From Cryptomeria japonica (Eukaryota > Streptophyta > Pinopsida > Cupressales > Cupressaceae): a stretch of 64,000 bases of DNA. A program made the position numbers and the translations under genes. The DNA lies in the NCBI RefSeq assembly GCF_030272615.1, contig NC_081411.1, positions 162,017,089 to 162,081,088 of the forward strand, in the 5' to 3' direction. Shown piece after piece: positions 33,343-43,826 of the stretch (position 1 is the stretch's first letter; every line of letters begins with the position of its first letter). The notes beneath the pieces are model-generated. The model was not told where the DNA came from and searched no databases. It saw only the letters and a program-made list of their open reading frames with translations.

Positions 33343-33720
33343 TCATTACCTGTATAATTCACCAAAGCCGCAGTGAATCCATCACCATCTTCTTTCTTGA
33401 ACTAAGAATCAGAATCAATATTATTCTTTTCTTCTTTGCATTCCTTACCGATGTGACCTGGTTTACCACAATTCCAGCAAATGACTTTGGAATTTCCAAG
33501 AGATTTCGATCTCCCTTTCAATTTGGACTTATCATGCTTCTCATTCTTCCTCCCTTTCTATTTAGGTCTTGCACAAATAGTTAGGGCTTTCTTCAAACTG
33601 TGGGATACCTTCCTTCACATCTCTTCACCAAGTAGAGCACCGACCACATCTTCAGATTTCAAAACAACACAAGTACTAATGATAGCCATAACAAGAGAAT
33701 ATTGGCATATGTGCAGAGTT
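33343..33720 (-). pseudogene. Minus-strand copia gag fragment with zinc knuckle
   Basis: The minus strand encodes ALLGEEMRRKVSHSLKKAL, then a Lys-rich stretch, then a perfect CX2CX4HX4C knuckle (CWNCGKPGHIGKEC at about 33484-33443). Two in-frame stops are present. It has the same orientation as the copia LTR at 29267-29996, so both may come from one element whose middle is lost or replaced by the gypsy relic. The plus-strand copia LTR begins directly at 33721. Confidence 0.8.
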
Positions 33721-35156
33721 TGATGACATGATAATAATGTATGTTGTCATTGATGTCAATATACTGAAGTGTGAACCGGTATGTTGAAGTAAGTAAACTA
33801 GCAAGTGAACTGGTATGATGAAGTGTGAACCAGTATGTTGAAGTAAGTAAACCAGCAAGTGAACCAGTATATGCAAATTTTGTATTAGGGTTTCACTTGA
33901 TATGACTACCAGTTGGTAATCTTAGTTTTAGGGTTTTTGGCTGATGCACTCCAAGTCTGTGCAATTCGATCGACGACATCTTGTGATGAGCTAGCATTGA
34001 AATGAAGATTAGACCACGTTTCCATGTCAGCCTTGTGCGTATGAGGAATTTACTTGAGGATCTTGCAAAAGAAGATTGATTCTATCTACCTCAAGAATGT
34101 GCAAAGTCTTAGTAAATGGTGGAGAGCGCATGATGGGTTATCAGCTTCTAGAAGCAATGACGAACAGACGATGCAGAATGTCTTGAGATTTGTTCAAGAT
34201 TGTTTTACCCTATGTAATGTGTTTAAATGGTCAGGATTGGAACGACTATATTGTTAACCTAAATGCTTAGGGTTTTAAATTTTGGCCACCGACCTAATTG
34301 TTGTCTATAAGGTCGATGATAAGTTTCATTAGAAATTGTTGGAATATGAATGCATGTGAAGTGATTCTTGCCAGACTGGAGAAGTCAGTAGAGATCTATA
34401 GAGTGTGATTGCAGATGTAAAGGAACTGAAGTGGATCTGCCTTGGCATTGAGTGCTGTTATCAGATCAGTGTATTACCTGTTGACTTGTAACCATTTCAG
34501 CAATTGGAAAATCCATTTACCAGGTAGCTTTAATAGGCTCTTTGTAAATCCTTTAACTGGGTGACTCAAAATCATTGAGTTCTTCAAATCCTCTTGTGAG
34601 GTAACTTTTAATAGGGTTTCAACCTCTAACTGGGTATTTGGCCATCCCTTAACTGGGTGATCCCTAGGAGGATCGGTTCCTACTAGAACCTATTGTAAAG
34701 TCTTTAACCGAACTAGGTTCCTAACAGAGTGGACTTGAGAATAGTTCAAGAAAAACTTGTGGGTATTCAGCCCCACCGTGGTTTTTCCCTGTAGGGTTTC
34801 CACGTGAAAAATCAGTATGTTATGTGATTCTTTTTCATGTGATGATTTAGTGTTTTCTGTTAAGCGGTAAAGCATGCTGATCTAATGGTCATTATATTTA
34901 TGATGTATTACCTGCTTAAGCATATAGTTGAAGTTGAGATGACATATTGGGTTTTGCAAAGTTCTAATTGTTACTGGTTTATGTCTTTTACAGTCTTATT
35001 GTGTGTTATGGGTATTGTCCTGATTTAGGTTGATGATGTTGTTTTCCAGTTAGTGCACTCTTTGTAGTTTAAGTTGTTGATGAAATTTTTGTATGTACTG
35101 ATTCACCCCCTCCTCTCAGTACCTATTGGGTATTTACTGTTCATCGTTATTCATCA
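33721..35156 (+). repeat. 5' LTR of the plus-strand copia
   Basis: Starts TGATGACATG and ends TTATTCATCA just before the primer site, 1436 bp. Holds two 54-bp tandem units (33766 and 33820) and several TAACTGGGTGA-type repeats (about 34550-34660). The typical U5 motif is at about 34770-34805. Confidence 0.75.
33766..33873 (+). repeat. 54-bp tandem repeat, two copies, in the LTR U3
   Basis: GAAGTGTGAACCRGTATG starts both units at 33766 and 33820. May act as a duplicated promoter element; not testable from sequence. Confidence 0.85.
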
Positions 35157-35158
35157 AT

Positions 35159-35170
35159 TGGTATCAGAGC
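35159..35170 (+). promoter_or_regulatory. tRNA-iMet primer binding site
   Basis: TGGTATCAGAGC, the exact plant copia primer site, two bases after the LTR end. Confidence 0.9.
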
Positions 35171-35227
35171 ATCCTCAAGGTCCTTGATGCTATAAGCTTA
35201 ACTGCTTGAGGAAAAGACCCTAACTTG

Positions 35228-38200
35228 ATGATGAAGAGGGAAGCTCCTAAGTTCAATAGAGATAACTTTGAGATATGGAAGGACATAATGAAAATCTACA
35301 TTAAAAGCATGGGTGCTCAATGCTGGAACTATGTTGAGAATACTTATGATGTCCCTACCGGTACTCTCACAGATGATCAAAGAAGAGAAATTTAGGAGAA
35401 TGGGAAAGTCATGGAAGGTCTTATTAGTAGTCTATCTGATATTGAGTTTATAGATGTTCAAGATAAAAAAAATCCCAAAGATGTATGGGATACTCTAGAA
35501 GCTATCTATGGCGATGATGAGCATGTGACGCAAGGTAACGAAGAGAGTCTTAGAGGAAAATTTGAAGACATGTGGATGGTTGAAGGAGAGACCATTCAAC
35601 AATATGAGATAAGAATTAAAACTATTGTTCGAGACATCAAGAGTGCAGGAGGTACAATGGATGATCCCATCGTTGTTAGCAAAGTTTTGAGATCCTTGTT
35701 ATCGGTCTATGCAATAAGGGTTGCCGCTATTTAGGAGTTGAGATCTATTGACAAGACAAAGGTATCCCTAGACTCCATCATCGCTAAGTTGACCACATAT
35801 GAGCTAAATAGTTATGATGGCGGTATTCAAAAGACTTAAATAACCTTTAGAGCATCTGCTACACCATCTAGAAAGGGAAAAGATGTCGGTACCAACTATG
35901 AACCTAGACAAAGAAGAGATATTGATGATGAGGAGATCCAGATGGAGTTTGAAGCTCTTCTTGCAAAGAGACTTCCTAAGGGAACTAGAAAATACAGAGG
36001 TAAGCTCCCTTTGAAATGTTTTTCTTGTAATAGGATAGGACACATTGTTGTCAGCTATCCTAATAGTGATAATAAGGACAAACCAAAGAATTTAAAAAAG
36101 TTCAAAGGAGGAAATAGGAGAAACTATCTTGTTGTAGTCATTGAAGGTGTCATTGATGATGAATCAAAAGATGAAGAAAGCGAAGACACAATGTTTGTAG
36201 CCATTAAGGAAGATGTGTCAGACAAGAAGGCTCATGTCTCCTGCTTTGATAATTCTAATGAGTAGAATATTGATAGTGGATGTTCTCACCGCATGACTGG
36301 TGACTGGAAAAAGTTTTTTTCACTGGAAGAGTGCGTTGGAGGTGTAGTCCGATTTGGTAAAGATGCACCATGTATGGTAAAAGGAAAAGGGTCCATCTCT
36401 CTAAATGGAAAAATCAGTGTTGATAATGTGTATTGGGTAGCAGGTCTCAAACATAACCTTTTGAGTGTTTCCTAGCTGAATGATAAAGGAATCACTCTGG
36501 AATTCAAAGGTAGAGTGTGCAAAATAAAAGGAAAGAGTGGTGAAGTGATGGCCACCAGTATGCAGACCAGAGGTAACTTATTTCAGTTAAATACAAATAT
36601 TGGTCAATGTCTAATGGCTAAGTTTGATGATAGTTGGATATGGAATAGAAGACTTTGCCATGTAAATTTTGATAATATTGTGAAGGCTAGTAAGATCAAG
36701 ACAGTTAGAGGATTGCCTATGCTGAACAAACTGGAGAATCCTTTGTGCAGAGAATGTCAACTGGGGCAAATGTCTACCTCAACCTTCAAAGATAAATCTT
36801 TCACAACATATAATTTACTTGATCTTGTGAATATTGAATTGTGTGGTCCTATGAAAACTAGGAGTGTTTAGGGAGATAGGTACTTTATGATTCTCATTGA
36901 TGATTGCTCAAGAATGATGTGGGTCACATTATTGAAAGACAAGTATGAAGCTTTTGGAAAGTTTAAATCCTTCAGAGCACTAGATGAAAAGGAAAGCAGT
37001 AAGAGGATCAAAAACCTTAGAACCGACCAAGGAGGTGAGTTCACTTTTGGTGAATTCAATAAGTACTATGAAGAGAATGTCTTCAAGAGGCAGCTATCTA
37101 CCCCCCGAATCCACAACAGAATGGCCTAGTAGAAAGAAACAACTAGAATGATGCTGATTCAAGGGTAGGTTGCTCACACTTTTTGGAGAGAAGCGGTGAG
37201 AACTGTAGTCTACACTATGAACCGCGTACTCATCAAGAAAGGCAAGGATAAAACTCCTTATGAGTATTAGACTGGTAAGACTCCAGTAGTAAGATACTTT
37301 AGAGTATTTGGTAGCAAGTGTTATATCATGATAAATGAACACCAGAGCAAGTTTGATGCGAAATGTGATGAGGGAATGTTCCTAGGGTATTCCACCAAGA
37401 GAAAAGCTCTCAAGTGTTTTAACAATAGGACTTGGAAAATTGTTGAAAGTATCAATGTTAGAGTTGAAGAAACCTTTGAGAAACTTGCAGAAACTAGCAG
37501 CGAGCAAGCGGTAGATGAACCGGGTGTAACCTTCTAGGAACCGGTTGCAAAACAACCAAGTAGAAGTAACAATGCTCCTACACCAGTAGATGTTGCGATA
37601 GATATAGATGAAGATGAGGATGAAGAGGAAAAGCAAGAGGAGTCAGCTAAAATCATTCCTAGGTATGTAAAGCTGCATCATGATCCAAATCAAATCATAG
37701 GGGATAAGGATGAAGAAATACTTACAAGAAGAAAAGTGAGAGAGAATTCCTGCATGATTTCTAAATTTGAGCCCAAAACATTTAAAGAGGCACACAAAGA
37801 TGAAGACTGGATTAAGGCTATGGAAGAAGAACTTGACTAGATAGAAAAGAATGGTACATGGTCTTTGGTACCCAGACCTGAGGACAAAAATGTTATTGGC
37901 ACCAAATGGGTTTTTAGAAACAAGCTGATTGAAGATGGCACAGTGGCAAGAAACAAAGCAAGATTGGCATGTAAGGGATATGCTCAAGAAGAAGGAGAAG
38001 ACTATGGAGAAACCTTTTCTCCATGACCTAGATTGGAAGGAGTTATAATGTTACTTTCATATGCATCCTTAAAGGGATTCAAAGTGTATCAGATGGATGT
38101 AAAATCTGCATTCCTGAATTGAATACATGAAGAAGAAATGTAAATAGAGCAACTAGATGGGTTTGCCCTATCAAAAGATAGTGATATGGTGTGTTGGCTA

Positions 38201-39302
38201 CGTAAAGCTTTATATGGATTGAAGCAAGCACCTAGAGCATGGTATGAAAGTTTACACTCTCATTTTGTCAAGATTGGATTTGAAATAACATGTGAAATTA
38301 GCAATATCTATCTGAAGTCAGAAGGAGATCAGATTCTGATCTGTGAAGTGTTTGTTGATGACAAAATTTTTGGTGGAGATGATAAGATGAGCCATGCATT
38401 TGCAGATGAAATGAAGAAGGAATTCGAGATGTCACTAATCAGAAAGATTAAGTTATTCATTGGAATACAAATTCAACAAATGAAAGATGGTATCTTTATC
38501 ACTCAGTCCAAGTATGTCAAAGATGTGTTTAAAGCCTTTGGCATGGAAGATAGCAAACCGGTTGGTACACCAATGATGACCGGTTGTAAATTGTCAAAAG
38601 AAGATGATTCAACATTGGTGAATGAGAAGGAATACCGGTCAATGATTGGTAAGTTGCACTATGTAGTACATAGCACACCGGACATTGCACATGCAATGGG
38701 CATTGCTGCACGTTTTTAGAAAAGTCGAAGAGAATCCCACTTGGTAGCAGTCAAGTGGATTCTTAGATATCGGAAGGGAACTATAGATTATGGATTGTGG
38801 TATCCATACAATAATGATTTCAATCTCAAAGTGTTTACCGATGTCGATTGGGATGGTAATGTGGATGACCAGAAAAACACAATCAGTGGTGCATTCTTTC
38901 TTGGTGGTAGACTAGTCTTGTGAATAAGCAAGAAGTGGAGTTGCATCTCTCAGTCCATAGCAGAAGCAGAATATGTAGCAGCATTTATGAATTGTACTCA
39001 GACAATTTGGATGAAGCATGCATTAAGTGGTTTCAATGTCCCTATATCTGAACCGGTGAGTATATTTTGTGATAACAAAAGTGCAATTAATATTTCCAAG
39101 AATTCAGTATTGCATGCTAGAACCAAGCAATTTGAGTTCAACTATCATTTCTTGAGGGAGAAAGTGCAGAACAAAGAGTTTGTATTGGAACATGTTTCCA
39201 GTACGGAGTAGTTAGCAGATATATTCACCAAGCCTCTACTGAAGGATACATTTACCTATTTAGGAGGTGAATTAGGGGTGTTGCCCCTTCAAGAGGTGAA
39301 CT
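35228..39302 (+). pseudogene. Copia gag-pol polyprotein with in-frame stops
   Basis: From ATG at 35228 one net frame can be followed for about 4 kb. Gag has a knuckle at 36017 whose last Cys reads Tyr. Protease keeps DSG (NIDSGCSHRMTG, 36266). Integrase keeps CRECQ and the first two acidic residues (LIDDCS, TDQGGEF), but its HHCC start reads WNRRLCH. RT has YGLKQAPRAWY (38214) and FVDD (38354). RNase H has FTDVDWDG and SIAEAEY. About 16 premature stops break it, eleven of them TAG. Two small offsetting deletions near 37113-37135 disrupt the conserved QNG-ER stretch of integrase, with frame restored afterwards. Not functional as read. Confidence 0.93.
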
Positions 39303-39488
39303 AAAGGTATGTGCTCCACATCAGTCAGGTATTGCATTGTCAATCTTTTCAGGATTGATGTGTTGAAGGATGCTACTCCTCAGGGGGAGCAACATAGTGT
39401 AATATGGAAGCTTGTGCCTCCACTTTGGCATTGTTGTCAAAGGGGGATAAGATGTGAAGCAAAGAAAATATCAGTAGTATTGAAAACA

Positions 39489-39497
39489 TATAAATTA
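39489..39497 (+). promoter_or_regulatory. TATA box of gene copy 2, at the copia junction
   Basis: TATAAATTA as in copies 1 and 3. Sequence upstream is copia 3' internal sequence instead of the conserved promoter. Confidence 0.45.
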
Positions 39498-39592
39498 GCT
39501 TCAAGCAATTGGAAAGGTATGATATTAGTTGGTAAGCATTAAGTTGTGTGTTGTGTGAAATTCATTACAATATATTTTGTAAAACAGTTGCA

Positions 39593-40163
39593 ATGCAATT
39601 CAGGAAGTGCACCAGGAATCCAATCCCATTGCTATTTGGCGAGTGGCGTTTGGCTTACGTGAAAGAAGTGAAAGACAGTTTTCAACAGATTAAGAATCAA
39701 AATCTCCTTTGTGACTGGAGTATCCTACGTGTTTTCGATGGATGGCCCTTGCTATGGATGGAAAGTTGAGCAAATCTACAAGAAAGGCATTGGGGACATG
39801 CTTCTTGTTAAAACAAAGGCATTTAGAAAGGGAGGTAAGTTTTTCCGACGATTAACGAACTTGTCAAATATTTTTTCAACTTCTTAACATCTTTAGTTCA
39901 ACTTCTTTTTATAAAAGCATTTGAAACGACATGGATTATCATCTGAAATCTATGCAGATGGTGCACTCGTTCTGGAAATGTACTCCGGAGTTTACCTCAC
40001 TGAAGAAGGACGAGATGCCGCTTTACTTTTCACGATGGAAGCTAAAATTGCTGAAGTTATATACTTCATTTTCTCCATCTACACCAAGCCTGTGGAGCAT
40101 GAAGCCCAGTTCAGTTGCTTGATGAGTAAAATCACGCATAATTCTGGGTTGAAGGCGTATTGA
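39593..40163 (+). pseudogene. Two-exon gene copy 2, frameshifted
   Basis: Exon 1 is 39593-39834 (242 nt, 8 fewer than copy 1) and exon 2 is 39958-40163 (206 nt, same as copy 1). Both splice sites are kept (GGAG|GTAAG and TGCAG|AT). The 8-nt loss in the DGW...GYGW region near 39743 shifts the frame to a stop at 39767-39769. Exon 2 alone is still open and ends SGLKAY. The upstream region before the TATA box has been replaced by copia sequence. It could be transcribed from either, but cannot encode the full protein. Confidence 0.85.
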
Positions 40164-40520
40164 TGGGCTGGCCTATCCGTCACTGTTATTATAGTGTAGA
40201 ATATTATTAATGTGGTATTATTATAGTGTGGTATGTTTGCAATCTAATCATCTAAGCTTTGTTGAACATGTATACTAAATCATAATATTATGTTCTATGT
40301 GAGAAAGGAGCTTTGCTTCTTCTTCTTTTTTTTTTGGGTGTGTGGGATATTACATTTTAGAGTATGGCAGATTTATTTCTAATATGAACATATAGACTTT
40401 CTTTTAATAATTTTTTTATATATTTAGTAATATGTAAACTATACTTAATATAGTATAAAATTAGTAATATTTATTTTGTACAAGTTTTATTATGTTGGGT
40501 TATAATTTTTATAAATTATA
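40164..40520 (+). repeat. 3' flank of gene copy 2
   Basis: Matches the start of the flank of copy 1 (17962 on) and copy 3 (43799 on), including CTTTGTTGAACATGTATACT. Closer to copy 3 by eye, for instance in TTTAATAATTTTTTTATATA. Confidence 0.8.
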
Positions 40521-40559
40521 AAATTATCATTGGGTAAATGGGAATAGCTACCAAGGAGG

Positions 40560-41900
40560 TTATAAAGAGAGTAATTCTATTCAACGACAATGACCATTTA
40601 CCTTTTCATGTACCCAATAAATTTTGAATGCACTCCACTACTAAGCTCCCATTCAATTTTGAATATCTCTTATCAATTAATCGCATTCCCAAGTATCTAT
40701 GGGGAGAGATATGAACCTCATAATCTAAGATATCTTAAATCTTGAATCTCTCAAGATAAATGTGTTTTTCATAAAAATATATTGGATTAAAATGTATTCA
40801 CCTTTTGACTAGAAACCTTCTGATAATGCTCAAGAGCATTTTTAAAGTACCTCTATGAATTTAAGATGGGTAATCTTGTCAATATACCCCCAAAAATAAA
40901 AACCAAAGAGTTTTTCCTCCCTCGCCTCCTTCTTCAAATATCTACCTAAAACTTCAACTAAAACAAGAAATAAAAAGTCAAAAATGGATCTTGTTATCTC
41001 AAACCCCTTAAAAATATAAATGACTATTTCAACTTCATTATTTGGGACATCATAGGAAATATAAGAGATACAAATATGAATCCATTCATACCATGCATCA
41101 TTAAAGTTTAAAATTACACATAATTTGAATGAGGAAGTCCTAATACTCTATGCTAAGCCTTTTCTTGTTTAGCTTGATCAACAAACCTTCCTTTTTCCTA
41201 AATTTTATTGTGTGCATGGTCATGTTGGTGATGATAACCTTGTCAAGAATCGATCTCCCTTTTATAAAACTACTCTATTCTTATGATATAAATTTCTCCA
41301 ATCACTTCAACCTAGTAGAGATAGTCATAGCCACAATCCTATAACTCATATTTCATTATGTAATTGGCCTATACTCATTAAAATACTTTTACCTTCCTTA
41401 ATTTTGACCCAATCCTCCTTTTGTTCTCATGAGGATTACCCATCATCGCTTTATTCCAATTCTTTTCCTATTGCTTGATTTCTACCATTTTTTTTTTTGT
41501 AAAATGAACATCTTTCTATCCCAAAATTCCCTACTGTCCCAATCCTTGACCTTATCCTCAAATCCTAAATACATATACTCAAATAATGTTCCATCTTGAA
41601 TTGGATACCACAAAGCTTTAAAATTTTATTGATGTTGATTGACCAAGATTGACCAATGGTCGAATCCCCAAAATGGAATAACTTCCAAGAAGAATTTATC
41701 TAAATCTAGTAACTAGTTCTAATTAGTAAAAAAATTCCAATCGACTCAAGATTTTTTCATCTCTAGTCCTTTTTGTTATTCCTAATGAACCAGTAGTATT
41801 TTGGCTTCATATTAGTAAGTAAAAGTCTTCATAAAGACTCCTAAATTTTATTCTAGTCAGATTAGACAAAGACTCTTCTTCTTTCTTCTCCTCTATTTTT
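40560..41900 (-). pseudogene. LINE ORF2 relic: endonuclease end and RT start
   Basis: On the minus strand, pieces in changing frames give FKALWYPIQDG and FWDRKM (after the endonuclease), NEYRPITY...MSYRIVAMTISTRL (RT entry), FIKGRSILDKVI-like, KGFEITRSIFDFLF (the GLRQGDPLSPFLF block) and HYQKVSSQKVN. The order and spacing suit a plant LINE. Numerous stops and shifts; no ORF1 or C-terminal domain adjoins. The plus-strand frames here are shadows. Confidence 0.65.
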
Positions 41901-41923
41901 AACACAATGTTAACCCTACCCTC

Positions 41924-41949
41924 TTCCCCACCCTCCCCCCACTCCCCCC
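41924..41949 (-). repeat. Potential G-quadruplex on the minus strand
   Basis: The minus strand has GGGGGG, GGGGGG, GGG and GGGG runs separated by 1-3 bases. Confidence 0.75.
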
Positions 41950-43267
41950 TTAATAATCTATTCCTTGTCATCACGAGGATGTCTAAAATCTCTAATATAA
42001 TCCCATGTATTTAATTTTTCTCTATCCAGAACTAGTTGAAGCACAAAAGAGACTATATTTTCTTATTATTCCATGAGTCAAACAATATTGTAGTTAAACC
42101 CACATAAGAAATTGTATTTAAAAATACATTGGACTGAAGATAATATGTCTGTTACCTTAGACATCCTAAGTGCAACTATAATTTTATAGAAATACATTTT
42201 ATTATAAATAAATAAATATAAATAAATGTATTTTAATTAGCTAATAATATCCACATATATGATAATGAAGAATAATAGCGTGTGAAAAACTAAAGGCTCT
42301 AACATGTATAGTATAATAAAAATACGCAATACTTATTGTAGCTCAATCACAAATGCTTAAATATATTGGGAATAATAATATGAAAAATGACAATGGTATT
42401 ACAATTATTCATAATTTATGTTATAGACAATTTAAATACTTAGAATGACGAAGAAGGGTTAGAAAACTAAAGGATAGTGAATAACAAAAAAATAAAATAC
42501 AGGTCAAGTGAACTCTGACTAAATTGAACTTTTACACATGCCTAGAATTACATTTCCTTTTGGAGTATGCAATTTTTTACAATACATTTGTCCATTAGTT
42601 TAGTGGACTTATGCCACTTGATTATAAATGTATAATAAACAAACAGTAAAAAATACCATGTTCTTACTAAGAAATCTAAGAAACAACAATAGCATGAAAA
42701 TTAAAACTTAGCAAACACAATAAATGAAATCAAAAATTTATGTAGCTAAAAATTTGCTAGTTAATCATATGTAATCTTATATTTAGACAACACAAATAAA
42801 AGAAATAAAGATGACACACCTCCAAGAAAAAAAAGGAAACTTCTACAAAGAGATGCACAAGAAAAATCAACAATTTTCTAATATAATTTCTTAAAAAAAT
42901 GATAATATTATGAAAATGACAACCAGAAATATTTTGGAATAAAAAAATTGAAGTATACAATTTTTTACAATACATTTTCCCCTTAGTTTAGTTGAGTTAG
43001 GCCACTAGATAATAAATGGACAAGAAAAATCAATAATTTTCTAGTACGATATCTTAAAAAAATTCATAATATCATGAACATTAGAATGAGAAATATTTTG
43101 CAATAAATGTTTGAAGTATTAATTTTATTTTTAGTATGACGCCTTACGTGAAAATTAAAAGGAATAACTTTCACATACGTTGTTGTCATGGATCAAGAAA
43201 TAACATTCTCTTTTTTAAAAACTTTGTTTTCTCGTACACTTGGCCTTAGGATGCAGCATAGGCGGTG

Positions 43268-43282
43268 GGTATGCTGCATACC
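43268..43282. promoter_or_regulatory. Conserved palindromic box upstream of gene copy 3
   Basis: GGTATGCTGCATACC, identical to 17052-17066 and at a similar distance from the TATA box at 43495. Confidence 0.4.
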
Positions 43283-43598
43283 TAGATGCTGCAGACTTTT
43301 TAAGAGAATCTCAGAATATATATCTAACACTTGATGTGAGAGGTTGTGACAGCTTTGCGAATTAACGTTGTCCATCTGCATACAGTAGTATGTGACATTC
43401 AATTCGAGGTTATCTACAGAGTTATCGCAGAATTTTAGTATTACATCATCTGATGAGGTGTACGAGTTTGCGTGTAATGAACGCAGTGCATCTCTATAAA
43501 TTAGCTTCAAGGAATTGGAAAGGTATGATGTTAGTTGGTAAGCATTAAGTTGTGTGTTGTGTGAAATTCATTACAATATATTTTGTAAAACAGTTGCA

Positions 43599-43826
43599 AT
43601 GGAATTCAAGAAGTGCACCAGGGATCCAATCCCGTTGCTATTTGGCGAGTGGCGTTTGGCTTCTGTTAAAGAAGTGAAGGACAATTTTCAACAGATTAAG
43701 AATCAAAATCTCCTTTGTGACTGGAGTATCCTACGTCTTTTGGATGGATGGATGGATGGCCCTCGCTATGGATGGAAAGTTGAGCAAAGCTACAAGAAAT
43801 ATTATTATAGTGTGAAATATTATTAG
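43599..43826 (+). pseudogene. Two-exon gene copy 3, 3'-truncated
   Basis: Exon 1 is intact from ATGG at 43599 to about codon 67 (GYGW-equivalent RYGWKVEQSYKK). It then passes directly into 3'-flank sequence at about 43799 (TATTATTATAGTGTG) and stops at 43826. The end of exon 1, the intron and exon 2 are deleted. The promoter region, including the palindromic box and TATA box, is retained and very similar to copy 1. Compared with copy 1, 11 of 67 residues differ. Confidence 0.85.

Larger units (their letters stand above)
33721..39488 (+). mobile_element. Ty1/copia retrotransposon, 3' LTR missing
   Basis: Order is 5' LTR (33721-35156), initiator-Met primer site (35159), gag-pol (35228-39302), a 3' non-coding stretch with CAGGGGGAGCA and CAAAGGGGGATA, and an abrupt join to gene copy 2 at about 39488 where a 3' LTR should be. 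The gene order (protease, integrase, RT, RNase H) is the copia order. The long LTR with TTTTTCCCTGTAGGGTTTCC and the large gag suggest a SIRE/Maximus-like lineage; that is inference. Confidence 0.85.

Noticed and set aside
33676-33876. 66-codon minus-strand frame with a duplicated LVYLLQHTGSHF motif
   Set aside because: It is the complement of the 54-bp LTR repeat and crosses the gag/LTR junction.
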